DNA of 64,000 bases, from NCBI GenBank assembly GCA_049999805.1, contig JBNGIO010006285.1, positions 118,972-182,971 on the forward strand. Reading direction: 5' to 3'. The stretch comes from Folioceros fuciformis. Lineage: Eukaryota > Anthocerotophyta > Anthocerotopsida > Anthocerotales. Of the stretch, positions 23,456-34,030 are shown piece after piece (within the stretch, counting starts at the first letter, position 1; each line of letters begins with the position of its first letter). The notes beneath the pieces were generated by a model, which was not told the origin of the DNA, searched no databases, and saw only the letters and a program-made list of their open reading frames with translations. The position numbers were made by a program, and so were the translations under genes.

Positions 23456-24968
23456 GGGTTGGTTCGGGCGTGGGGCCGACTGGCCGCGCACTGGCGCTGC
23501 GTCAGGCTCAGCCTCAGGGTCCGGCTCAGGCTCTCAGGCTGTGAGGTTCGGGACCGGAGTCTCAGAATCCGCACTTCCAGCACCTCTCCCACCTTTCAAA
23601 TTATTTCCTCCGGTCCCCACCCACTAGCTCTCATAAGATCCCCTTTCTTCCACAGCCAGACACGAAACTATCGTCCTTGTCCTTTCAACTTACATCCAAA
23701 TCCTTAGATTCTGCTGCGCAATGAAGGATGACCCATGTAGGCAGGGGTCCATGTTCGCTGCATACGTACATACATATGTGCTAGCTCATGTTAGCTGAAC
23801 GTACAAATATCTATTATTATTTTTCTGGGTGGAGGAGGGATTGTGCAATTTTTGAATGAATTTCGATCAACAATTGGTCATAATTTTTTACCTAATTGTT
23901 GCGCACCCTAATCATTACTTCATTACTTGTTGTCATTCCTAACATGATTTTCAAACACTCCAACATGACTTTATTTGTTAAGCCGTGTAACAAGGAGTAC
24001 AAACTTCTTGTTAAGCCTTGTAATAGGGAGGGAATTTTCCCATTGAAGACACGCAGGTCATGAGGAATGGGAAAATTATGGATATCTTTGACGGCTTCTA
24101 CCTCCCACTCATAATGAATCCTTTTAGAAAAAGGATTCAATAGGTATGTGTACCTATATTCATTTTCGTTTATATTTAATGATAGGTTTAAAAAAATAGA
24201 ATTCAAATAGGCCAAAATATGTAAAAACCATAACATAATCAACAAGCTTTTAGTACATACATATCAAACCCTAACCCAATGAGCAAACGAGGTTAATGGC
24301 CGAAGGGGCTGGTAGCTACTGACATACCCTGACACACACCCAATATAAAAAAAACTCCTACGCAATTGTATGCTGACCCGTGGCATATTTAACAATGTTA
24401 TTACGGGTCGATGATTTACTAGGCACAGTCCATTTCAATACTCATTCACATGCAATTCATTTTATTACTTCAGCAGCCTGCGAAACATACTTCTTCGTCA
24501 AACCAGCTTCATGCACTTCATTTTGGTTAAGCAAGTTTCCCGCCCATCTTCCACAAAGCTTTGTTGTGCACTTGGTTTGGCTTAACCTCGAAAGACAAGG
24601 ATCCCTTTATTCGTCATCCTCGTGAAACAATGTTGTCCTACGTAAGTGGTGGTTTCAGCAGTCCAGCTAAGTGGCAAGTGAGTGGTTGTCATAAGGCTTA
24701 CAAGTCAGTAGCTTTTCACCTACGACCAGTTTCTCTTTGTCAGCTTTAACAATGCCCATCCTTGGGGCGTTTATCATTGGCAACACCTTGCCACTAGTTG
24801 GTATTCGGGGTTTAGCAGCAGGCCCTTCCTTGCAGGTACATCCAACACCTCAAACTGCAACTCATCTCCCCCAAGATGAAGACTGTGTGCAATTCTCTCT
24901 AGTGCCCACCAAACGATGATAACAACAGGTCTGAAAAGTGTGCATGGTTTAAGATTGTTGACCTTTAT
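23456..24968. other. Mostly AT-rich intergenic / left part of the Harbinger region
   Basis: The first 250 bases after the gap are GC-rich and may be leader sequence. From about 23720 the DNA is AT-rich with no recognisable gene. Short ORFs at 23892-24245 (reverse) and 24380-24749 (forward) match nothing I know; the latter could be decayed parts of the transposon ORF ending at 25226. Confidence 0.4.
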
Positions 24969-25226
24969 ATGCATAATCGTGCTCACGTTGTGTCCGAAGT
25001 GCATGCTTCTTCACACAAGAGGTCAAGTGTGGACAATTCTACACTAAGTGGAGCTAGCAATGACGACATCGCTAAAAAGAGAAAGACCTCTCAAGAAAGT
25101 TCAAGTGATGCTATCAGCATGTTGAGCTCCATGTCCAAGAAACTAGAAGCCCTTGAAGAGAAGAAAGTAGCACTACTCGAAACTTTAGTTGCCTCTCTGG
25201 CCACAAGTTTCAAGAAACAGTCTTAG
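24915..25226 (+). pseudogene. Remnant of a transposon-encoded Myb/trihelix-like ORF
   Basis: The frame is open from about 24903 to TAG at 25226, preceded by an in-frame stop at 24900. It reads KCAWFKIVDLYMHNRAHVVS, then a Ser/Lys-rich region with a basic patch (DDIAKKRKTSQESS) and a C-terminal coiled coil (SMSKKLEALEEKKVALLETL). This is the layout of the C-terminal half of the Myb/trihelix DNA-binding protein carried by PIF/Harbinger elements, and the Harbinger nuclease lies 0.9 kb downstream on the other strand. The N-terminal DNA-binding helices are missing or decayed. The link to the element is inference from position and layout. Confidence 0.45.
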
Positions 25227-25239
25227 TTCATATTTGAAT

Positions 25240-26110
25240 TTACAGTTTAGCTGCAACTTTCAAGGTTAGTAGCGGCTGCTAGAGGCATGTTCTATGAGAA
25301 CTAAGACCACCATCATGTAGAGATTGTAAAGCTCTATATCTGCGTGTATAAATCAGGATTTCTTAGGGTCCAAACTTCACCTGATTTGCATTCAAAGTTT
25401 GACTCTCATTTTTTATAAACAAAGTCTTAAACAACTTTGAGTGTTCCTAGCAACTGCTAAACGCATGTGCCATAAAAACTAAGACCACCATAGTGTTCAG
25501 CTTGCAAAGGCCTACATGTGGGTGTATAAATTATGATTTCTTAAGGTCTAGATGGGAACTGGTTCGTCGTCTAAGTTTGCCTTTTATTTTCAATACACAA
25601 AGTCTTGCTGCAACTTTCAACGTTCGTAGAAACTTCTACATGTATTTTCTACAAAAACTAAAACCACCATAGTGTTCAGCTTGCAAAGGCCTACACGCGG
25701 GTATATAAATTATGATTTCTTAAGGTCTAGATGGGAATTGATTTGTCATCCAAGTTTGCCTTTTATTTTCAATATATAAAGTCATGCTCTAACTTTCAAT
25801 GTTCGTAGTAACTGCTAAATGCATGTTCTGTAAAAACTAGGACCATCATTATGTAGAGCTTGCAAAGCCCTACACGTGGGTATATAAAGCATGATTTCTA
25901 AGATTCCACACGTCAACTAATTTGCTATCAAATCGTGACTTTTATTTTGATGGGTAAAGTCTGGATGCATCTTTGAATGTTCATAGTATGACTGCATCTT
26001 TGAATGTTCATAGCAACTACTGGAGACATGCTTTGTAAGATCCAAGTTCATCATCGCATAGAGCATCTAAGGCCTACGCGTGGGTATGTAAATTATGCAT
26101 CGTAAGAGTC
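25240..26110. repeat. 178-bp tandem repeat array, about five copies
   Basis: Each unit begins near AAAGTCTTG / AACTTTCAA / GTTCGTAG, continues through TAAAAACTAAGACCACCAT and GTATATAAATTATGATTTC, and ends in a TTTTATTTTCA run. The AAAGTC landmark recurs at 25421, 25599, 25778 and 25956 (steps 178, 179, 178). Copies are diverged by perhaps 15-25 percent by eye. The array sits exactly between the two convergent ORF remnants of the Harbinger element. The last copy contains a short internal duplication (GCATCTTTGAATGTTCATAG twice). Confidence 0.9.
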
Positions 26111-26151
26111 TACATGTGAACTGAAATTCACTTCAAAGAGTTCCCTCGTCA

Positions 26152-27647
26152 TCATGAGACTCTACCTCTATATCCTCCCAAAAAACTAAATTGACATTTT
26201 TCTGGTTTTCTGGTTTCGTAGAGGGCTCTGGCTAGGTTACGGATTTGCTTCACTCCAGCTTGATATCCCGGCAGATCCAATGCTACTGGTTGTTCCCTTC
26301 CATCAGCATCTACAAGCTTTTGTCCATTTCCCATGCTAGGTCGCACTCCATTTAGTTCATACAGGGTTTCTCGAGCTACTCTTGTCGCTTCTTCATCGCC
26401 ACCATCGACATGAAGAACACTTGAGTACGTTGCCTTATCCAACCAATCTTGATGAAAAGTGTCCTTATGGATAATGCATATGTTGTGTAGAATCAAGCAC
26501 GCCTGAACAACAACAGGGATGTTTTGCAGCTCCATGTCCAATCTTTTTAGCAAGCATCTCCACTTGGCTTCTAAAATTCCAAATGTTCTTTCCACAGCCA
26601 TCCTAGTGGAACTTTGAACAAAGTTCCAATGCTCCTGCACTAGGCGTTAGACCATCCTTTGATTTCTATAAGGCGTCAACATATAGAGCCTGGGCCAATA
26701 GCTTGCATCTCCTACGAGACAATAAGGTCCTAGCTTGCATGCAGCACACTTTTGTCCAAGTTCAGATCTAGTGAATAGATTCCAATCATTCAAACTACCT
26801 GCCCATCTGAAGTCATAATCCCACACTAAGTAATTTGCAGTCACTGTTAATTGAAGAAGTTGAGAATAGAAGCCTTTCTGTTTATAGTAGTCACCCTTGT
26901 TTTTGCAAGGCCCAATAATGGGAATATGACTCCCGTCTACAGCTCCAATCACATACGGAATCCCTTGTAGTTCACGGAACTCAGATGCATATTCAACCAT
27001 TTTGCTCTTTGTAGGCCACATGATATATGTATCATGCAACTTACAAACAGATGTGCTATATCCATAATAGTCGGCAAGTGTCTTGAGAGTGTCTCCAATT
27101 GCTAGCCTCCTTAGTGCCAATTGCTAGCCTCCTTAGTGCCATGGCAATTCTTGCATCCATAGGAATGGCTTTCCGGCATGTGGTGTCTTTTTTGTGGCAA
27201 AGAGCCAATTTCAGCACACAAACACTGGAAAGTGGCTTTGCTCATTCGACAACGCTGCTTGAACATTTCATCTGTGTAAGACCCAAGAATGGATTGATAT
27301 GTGAAACCATGGTTTCGTTTCACACACCATGTTGACCGTCGTTTTCTTTGTCTCCCACTAGACTCTAGCTATTCCTGATGCAAAGCCACTGCTGGAGTAG
27401 ATATGAATGTCCGTAGGGAAGATGAACAAATCTCGAGAGCACACAACACACTTAGAGCTAATAAAATCTTCTCTCTACAGCCATTCTGTAGCGTTGCCAA
27501 TTCCGTGTCCTCATGGCTATCCAAGTTCATCACTCCAGGAATTTGGAGAGCCATTTCACTGTCCTCCCCTTCCATGTAGGAGCCTTCTTGACGCCCATTC
27601 TGCAGCGTTGCCAATTCCATGTCCTTGGAGCTATCCACGTCCATCAC
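26152..27647 (-). pseudogene. Decayed PIF/Harbinger transposase (HARBI1-like nuclease)
   Basis: The N-terminal part (27647-27369) has two 38-residue repeats and the segment CALEICSSSLRTFISTPAVA; an in-frame TAG follows HQE. The frame continues as MSKATFQCLCAEIG to about 27190, where an A-run shifts the frame. A 22-bp tandem duplication (27097-27140) breaks it again. The catalytic part then reads GIPYVIGAVDGSHIPIIGP (first DDE Asp), SYWPRLYMLTPYRN (second Asp in LVGDAS), an in-frame TAA after QRMV, then STRMAVERTFGILEAKWRCL (the Glu). It ends at about 26155. The DDE residues survive, but at least two stops and two frameshifts make it inactive. Terminal inverted repeats and TSDs were not found by eye. 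Confidence 0.85.
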
Positions 27648-27840
27648 CCCAGGAATTTGGAGAGCATCTCACGCTCCTCCCCTTCCATGTAGGAGCTTTC
27701 TCGACGTTGTTGCCTCAACCCTAAATTGGTTTACCAGCGAGAATGATTGGGAAGGTAGCGGGGGAGGAGCTTTCTCGACGTCGTGGCCTCAACCCTAAAT
27801 TGGTCTACCAACAAGAATGATTGTGAAGGTAGCGGGGACG
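27480..27840. repeat. Nested tandem duplications (114-bp and 74-bp units)
   Basis: A 114-bp unit (ATTCTGYAGCGTTGCCAATT start) recurs at 27483 and 27597, with a partial third copy, and encodes the 38-residue repeat of the transposase N-terminus on the reverse strand. A second unit of 74 bp, starting GAGCTTTCTCGACG, recurs at 27693 and 27767. Confidence 0.85.
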
Positions 27841-28968
27841 AGCACGGTTGAATGGCAAACTGGTTCACAACTCGTAATTACGAGATTATAACAAGTTTCC
27901 CATAAAGAGGTGCTGCAAAGACGAGATGTAAATACCTCACCATGAACCGTGATGCCTGGAACGGGATGTCAGAAAATAGAGTTCGACTGGTCAAGCGTAC
28001 AACTACATCTCTATAAAATCCTTGTCACCATGTGTCAGGGTCACAACCGGCCGGTGAGCAGTGCTTCGTGACAGCCCGGTCATAGTGTAAACCCGGTCTT
28101 AGGGTGCAACTGCAATAAACAGCAGTATGTACGTATGTACTCAGTGTCTGGTCGACGTTTGAAGTATCTGTTTTGAAAAGCGGGTGGGTCGGTTTCACAC
28201 GAAGCAGACTGAATCAGGACAAATCACACGCTCCGTGCATTACACTTATTGTGTGCCTTTGAAAGCTCCATAAGCCGCGGTGTGTACTTGCGTCGATGTT
28301 ATCGTGGGTCCCTGGATGCTTCCCTGAAGCGACTGGGCATCTTTTTGTGCACGACATCGTGCGAATAGAGCAAAGAACGGGGGATGCTTACCGTAGCTAA
28401 ACCTTATGGACAAAGTCACGTCCTCCGAGTTGCAATCGACCTGCCTGAAGGGGATACACGGGGATATGCCAACTATTGCAAGTCATCTGATGTTTCAAAT
28501 TGAAAGTGACAGGACGGGTGATCCAGTGCCCTATACTTGTAGGCTGTGTGACATCTGCCGGCCGCCACATGCTTGTCATCGGATCCACCTCCGAAGGTTG
28601 GTAGCCCTAACAGCATCTTGCGGCTGGAAACTGTGCGAAGCTTCTCAGCTGTCATGCACTTTTGGTGACGTTGTTTGTGGTGTGTAAACCCAGGAGGGGG
28701 CTTGCTGTTGGCCCTTCAACCCAAGCGGTTTCTGCGATTCCGTGCTTGCAGTAGCATCGGTCGAGCTGGGAACAGGGTTGGTGCACAAAGGGCTGGAGGG
28801 ACTGTTGAAAGGGGTCGTGCCCAGAGGGCTGCCTGCTCCTCTTCTGTGACAAAAGGCAGTGGTATGCATGCAGTTTGCTTTTCATAGCTGTCTGCTGACT
28901 CGGATGTCGTGTGCTGCATCACATGGTTAGGTGAGTGTTTTTTTGTGGGACTGTGACATGCAGCAACT
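27841..28968. other. Intergenic, no recognised gene
   Basis: Contains small ORFs on both strands at 28397-28687 and 28645-29051 without family features, and TATG/GTAC-type simple sequence near 28125. The last 200 bases are probably promoter and leader of the HAD gene. Confidence 0.5.
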
Positions 28969-29998
28969 ATGGGTTCACCGCTCCCCCCGGTGAAGAAGTT
29001 GCGGGCAGTTTTGTTTGATGTGGACGGAACTCTGGTGGACTCTGATCCCATTCATTTCAAGGCTTTCCAGGACACCTTGCTGGAGGTTACCTCCCCTCTG
29101 TTGTTCTTACTCATGAAGCTTGCTTTCACTCCCGCTTACGTAATATATGCTTGATGGCGTTCGGAACTTTTGTAATCGGTTACGTGAAATGGCAGATAGG
29201 GTTCCAAGGCGGAGTTCCCATAGACCACGAGTTTTACCTCAAGTATATCACCGGCAAGCACAACAGTGAAATTGGTGCTGCCTTGTTTCCTGACTGGGAT
29301 GAAGCCAAGAAAGAGAAGTTTCTGGATGATAAGGAGGTTTACTTCCGCAGGTGTGAGCTCCTTTTCCTGTGTGAGCGTTGCAGCGGGCGAGTAACTGTTT
29401 GCTGTCTGTGAACGTGACATCCTAATATTTGGTCGACTTCTTTTGCAGGCTTGCAGCTGACAGTTTGAAGCCAGTGGAAGGTCTTGACAGGCTGCGGAAG
29501 TGGGTTGAGGGGCATGGGCTATGTCGTGCTGCTGTCACAAATGCACCCCGTGAAAACGCTAAGCAGATGATCGCATCAGCGGGTCTCTCTGATTTTTTCC
29601 AGCTTGTGGTCATTGGTGATGAGTGCGAACGCGTGAAGCCTTTCCCTGATCCGTACTTGAAGGCATTGAATCATTTTGGCGTGTCTGCTGACGAGGCTTT
29701 TGCATTGGAGGTAAGAGGAGCTTGTGGTTCTCTCTATGAGGTGCACATTTGAATGACGTCCGTGCTTTCATGGTTCCGAAACCGGGTAACAGTGCTATGA
29801 CGTTTCTTCCTGGCCTTTTTCCCCCTGCAGGATTCTCCCTCAGGACTGAAAGCCGCAGTTTCAGCGGGCCTGGCTGTGGTAGGTCTGACTACAGGCAATT
29901 CTGAGTCAGTCCTTTTGGAAGCCGGAGCTTCACTCATCATAAAGAACTTCAATGACCAGGCTCTGTGGAAAGCGTTGGAAGAAGTCCGTTCAACCTGA
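28969..29998 (+). CDS. HAD-superfamily sugar-phosphate phosphatase-like protein
   Basis: Four exons, 28969-29085, 29196-29350, 29449-29710 and 29831-29998, giving 233 aa. HAD motifs are complete: motif I AVLFDVDGTLVDSD (nucleophile and acid/base Asp), motif II AAVTNAPRENA (Thr), motif III Lys in CERVKPFPDP, motif IV ALEDSPSGLKAAVSAG. The helical cap subdomain has FPDWDEAKKEKFLDDKEVYF, as in plant Sgpp-type phosphatases (the Arabidopsis match I recall is At2g38740). Such enzymes remove phosphate from small sugar phosphates in the cytosol. There is no transit peptide. All splice sites keep phase. The substrate is not determinable from sequence. Confidence 0.93.
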
Positions 29999-30186
29999 GC
30001 GTTAAACACTGTGGAAGTTGGCATCTGAACCAGTTCTTGCAAATGCGTGCTTGCGTTTTCTCTGATTCACGTTGCCTACTGCATTTTTCATATGCATCCT
30101 TGACAAGCTATTCATGAATTTTTTTTCATCTTTTTTCTATCGATGACTAGTATTTTACACAGACGCTGCCTTGTGGCATCCCTACC

Positions 30187-33100
30187 TTAAAACTTCGCAT
30201 GTGATTCGAGTTTCCGTGCCACGTTCGATATGAAAATCTTGCGAGCCTGTGCTGCAGACTTGCAACTGTCATGATTCCGATCGGATATGCAGGGAATGTG
30301 ATGAACTTGGTCAGGACAAAGACGAACAGACTATACCTGTTTGAGGGACAGTCCAATTTTTTCGAGATCCGCAAGCTGCAAGCAAATCGGCATGGGGCAA
30401 AAGATTCAGGGAACTAACTCTCTTGGATAAAATGTCGAGGTCGATGAAGCCAAAAAGTGCACTTTGCTTACCTCATGTATGGGTTCCGGTTGTTCTGCAC
30501 GGAGTTCTAGGAGACGATCTGCCCGTTTCTCCCCAATGCCCTGGAAGAACACAGATTTTACCTGCTCAACTTGTCTTGGCTGTTTCAAGAAGGAACCATC
30601 ACATTCTCAAGTCCGTTTGCGGCTTTTACCTTCAACGCCATCAACTCATTCCTGTAGACACAGGCAGAGCAGAAATGAGCAGCCGACAGGAAAACTGCTG
30701 AGATAAGTCTATCACGTGGACATCTGGAAAAGGAAAGTCAAGGAAACTTGCCTCGTAGCAGTGTTGAGCACATGAAGATACTTCTCCAGCAGTGTCCTCT
30801 ACGATTCCACGTTTCAATCAAGGAGGATAGAGAACACGTGAGCACAAGAAGCACTAGAGAAAGGATAACATTGATTCGCTGCCTACCTCACAGCCACGGC
30901 TGCTCATGTCCCACTCTTCAAGTGGTGTACCAGCAAACAATGGATTCTGTTTGATCGTGGGTGTGCTTGCTGGGTCTGAGCTGCACTCCACAGAGGTTCC
31001 CAAGGAGGGGGGACCCACACTGATGGTGGAGACAGCCTTTTCGAGCTTCAGAGGAGCCAAATGTCTGGGGGACAGATTCATTAGCTGATTCTTGATCTCA
31101 CGCACCCTTTCGCTGAGAGGTGGAGAGGTTTGAGTCCTTGGCGGTCTATTGGGCGTCGTCCACGCTGGCAGTTCCTGAACAATGTTCTCCTTTTCAGCTT
31201 CTTGCTCTGCGCAACAGATTTCCTGTGAGACGTGCACGAATGGTACATGGATTATCAACATCGTACTCCACCACGATCCTGCAGAGGAGGATCCCGGGAC
31301 AGTGTAGACGTACCATTGAACGGCAGCTTGGGTGGCAGCTCAATTGCCCCTTGACTAGAATCTTGCTCGGACTCTTGATCCCTTTCATCGTGGAAGGCGG
31401 CAATCTCATTCCCTGACTTGGTGCATAGTTGATCGGCAGGCGGGTCAGCAGCAGGTTGTGCTGCCTCATCTTTCCTCTCCTCTGGTGTACCCTAAACGAA
31501 CACCAAAGCATTGTCAGAAAGAAAACTGCTTTACCTTCTATTTCCTGACATGCTTGACTGAAACTTACTTGTATTGGATCACGCTGTCCTGGAAAGAATA
31601 AGGATCTGCACACAACACATTGTCAATTGTAACTTCGCTCATAGGTGTGACAAGAACATGAAAGTTGCCCAAAGTGGCGGCCAGCCGCACAGATGTAATC
31701 CGGGAACCTCAGGGGGTGAGATTGACAACTCTCACCTTTTCTTTGGAGTAGCAATTGTGCGAACAGGGCGACCTCTATCAGGAGAGGGGCAATGACCTTT
31801 TGGCTGCACAGGGCTAGATACTGGTATGCACTTGACCGGGGTCTTCCCCTTAGCTTCTCTCCAAGCTAACAGCTTTGCTTCCATGTTCACCTTTCTTCCT
31901 GCCTCCAGGACCTCATTCTCTGCGTCAAGAATATTGTGGTTGACAATTTGCCTTGACCTGGCGGCAAGGCTCAAAGTCTGAGATGCTTCCTGGTATGAAC
32001 CTGGGTTCTGCAGTGAAGATAGCCATCCTGTCACAAATAAGAAGGGAAAAGGTCCAGAATCACGCCCAAGCAGCAGATGTTGTCAATACCAGGCATGCGA
32101 TCATGATAGCTCGACTTGTACCCCCCAAAGAGTCTTGCAATATGCGAGTCAGCTTGCTATCCCTGTACGGAACTCGGGCCTCATTCGCATTGAGTGCATT
32201 GATCACATTGGATAGAGCAAACAAGGAAGCATTGATCTTGCTGCTTTCAAGAAGGCGGAGACCTTCATTTCCTGACCTACGATTGTCTTCATTTCCTGCA
32301 AACATCATCTGAAATAATTACAGCCCGCTAACCACGCATTCTTCCAGCCAAGTTGATAGGCCGACACTACAGATCCTCACCTGCCAGATCAATCATATTA
32401 AGCTTGCCAACTGTCTGCGAACCATCAGTCCCACTGGAAACAGTAACCATCAAAATTCCATGGCTTCGGCTTGAAGCATCATTGAGTCCTGTTTGTCCAA
32501 CTTTTCGCCTTGCACAACCATCTGCAAATGTAGCCTGGAACTCCTCCACTGTCTTCACTTCAACCTGCTCAGCATGAAATAGATGCTTTCAAAACGGAAT
32601 TCAAAAGCCACCAACGATGCAGTGCTTCAGACTGTCTTCGGGCTGACACCTGCCTGAGCAAGACCACGCAACTGAATGCGGCCGCTTGGATCTTCCAAGA
32701 CAGATACTTCTGTCTTCGGTTGCAATAAATCATAACACCGGTCCATGTACACCTCATAGTATGCAATCTTGACGCTGCACTCCACTCTTCCAGCTGCCTC
32801 CAGGATTTGAGCCACAGCCAACTGCATGAGCCCTGGTCGGGCTGGAGTTCCCTGAACCCACTCCGAGGCAAAGACAGTTTCTGAGAGACCTACCAATAGC
32901 AACAACCACTCAAAGAACCAGGAAGAAGGAAGAGAGCTCAATTCACCTGGATGGTGTACGTCTTGCCACTGCCTGTGGCACCATAGGCAAACACCGTTGA
33001 ATTGCACCCACGAAACAGAATTGGTAGCATGGGCTCTAACTCGGTCCGGAAAATCTCATCGGTCCTTGACTGGTCACCGTAGCACTTGTCCAGTTTGTAG

Positions 33101-33428
33101 GTTTCACCGCGGCTGCACGCACCCATCCCCCGTCGTCAGCTGGCAAGCAAGCCATGAAATCTTCAGCCTTCCCTTCTTCCACATGTCCACTTCACCTGGT
33201 TTTGGAGTCCGCAATCTGTAGAGCCACCTCGCCATCATCGGCACTTCTCACCACTGTAACACACGATTGAAGAGCCCCTTGCGCCCCTTCGATCTCCGAT
33301 GCCAAGAAAGGCCGCACTCTGGCCACAACCCGCACCTTGGAGCCCTGTCCTGTTCTTGTGGGAGTGGGTGGTGCAAATCTGGAGCGGCCTGGAGTGTGCC
33401 TGGGCGACATGAGCCTCGGGGACATCAT
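30187..33428 (-). CDS. KIN10: Kinesin-10 family motor (KIF22/Kid-like)
   Basis: A multi-exon reverse gene starting at ATG 33428 ([20 protein letters not shown], a Ser/Pro-rich head). The N-terminal motor includes [12 protein letters not shown] (33.35 kb), the P-loop [13 protein letters not shown] (about 32.97 kb), [13 protein letters not shown], switch [11 protein letters not shown] (about 32.48 kb), switch II NMIDLAG (about 32.4 kb) and [16 protein letters not shown] (about 32.13 kb). A linker with basic and Pro-rich segments follows ([16 protein letters not shown], about 31.1 kb). The C-terminus has a helix-hairpin-helix [19 protein letters not shown] (about 30.55 kb), the DNA-binding element typical of Kid, and ends LESHAKF at 30187. 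Kid-type motors push chromosome arms during mitosis and meiosis. Switch II has Asn-Glu after DLAG where most kinesins have Ser-Glu. The exact subfamily letter is not assigned. Confidence 0.9.
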
Positions 33429-33769
33429 CCTTCTCGTCTTCAATTCTTGATCCAAATGCGGGCAAGGAAGAGAAATTCCCCTCGCACACACCCAGACTGC
33501 CCAGAAATTGGAAGAAATTGCACGATGGCAATGCACCACACAAGTTGCCTCCGATTGCTCCTCCAGTGGACTGGAATGCTGAACTGGGGACTGGCGAGAG
33601 CGAACAAGTTCAAACACAGCCGAATGTGGCCGTTGGAACGTAGACCCGCTCCCTTGTTAACGTAACTGTGTATATCTCGCAGCATAACTGGGACTGCTTC
33701 CAGTTACAGCGTATTTGTTACGACTCCAAATTGCAGGCAACCGGCAACGGGGAAGGGGGGTGGCGACCT
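33429..33769. promoter_or_regulatory. Shared divergent promoter region (kinesin / B12)
   Basis: 341 bases separate the reverse start at 33428 from the forward ATG at 33770. Both leaders and promoters must lie here or overlap. No TATA box stands out. Confidence 0.5.
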
Positions 33770-34009
33770 ATGGCGGATCCTGGAGCAGCCAGTCGCACCG
33801 CAGAATTCTTCAAGGCGATTAATCAGTATCGTCATCATCCGCTGCTGAGCAACAACCTGAAACATGCGACTCCGGGGCACGGAACCGCGGTCGGCGCCTT
33901 TGCTGCCTACCGTTTCCTGGACGGGATGGCGTCCAAGCTGAGCAAAACGGCCGCGATTCAGATCAGTGACCTCCGCGCTGTGGCTTGTGGACCTCACCTT
34001 CCTTGTTGA
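33770..34009 (+). CDS. NDUFB3: Complex I B12 / NDUFB3-like subunit (79 aa)
   Basis: A single open exon from ATG 33770. The product begins MADPGAASRTAEFFKAINQY and has the core HPLLSNNLKHATPGHGTAVG followed by a short hydrophobic stretch (AFAAYRFLDGM). The WxxHP-L-x-N-xx(R/K)HATPG pattern is that of the small accessory membrane-arm subunit B12 of mitochondrial NADH dehydrogenase. The length fits plant B12 (about 70-80 aa). The final ~15 residues are unlike the family, so an unrecognised 3' splice is possible. The stop codon lies only 21 bases before the next forward ATG (34031). Confidence 0.7.
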   Translation: MADPGAASRTAEFFKAINQYRHHPLLSNNLKHATPGHGTAVGAFAAYRFLDGMASKLSKTAAIQISDLRAVACGPHLPC

Positions 34010-34030
34010 CTCATCTCAGATCAGGCTGGC

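Noticed and set aside
22678-23707. Four ORFs crossing the 400-N gap
   Set aside because: Runs of N carry no stops, so these frames are artificial.
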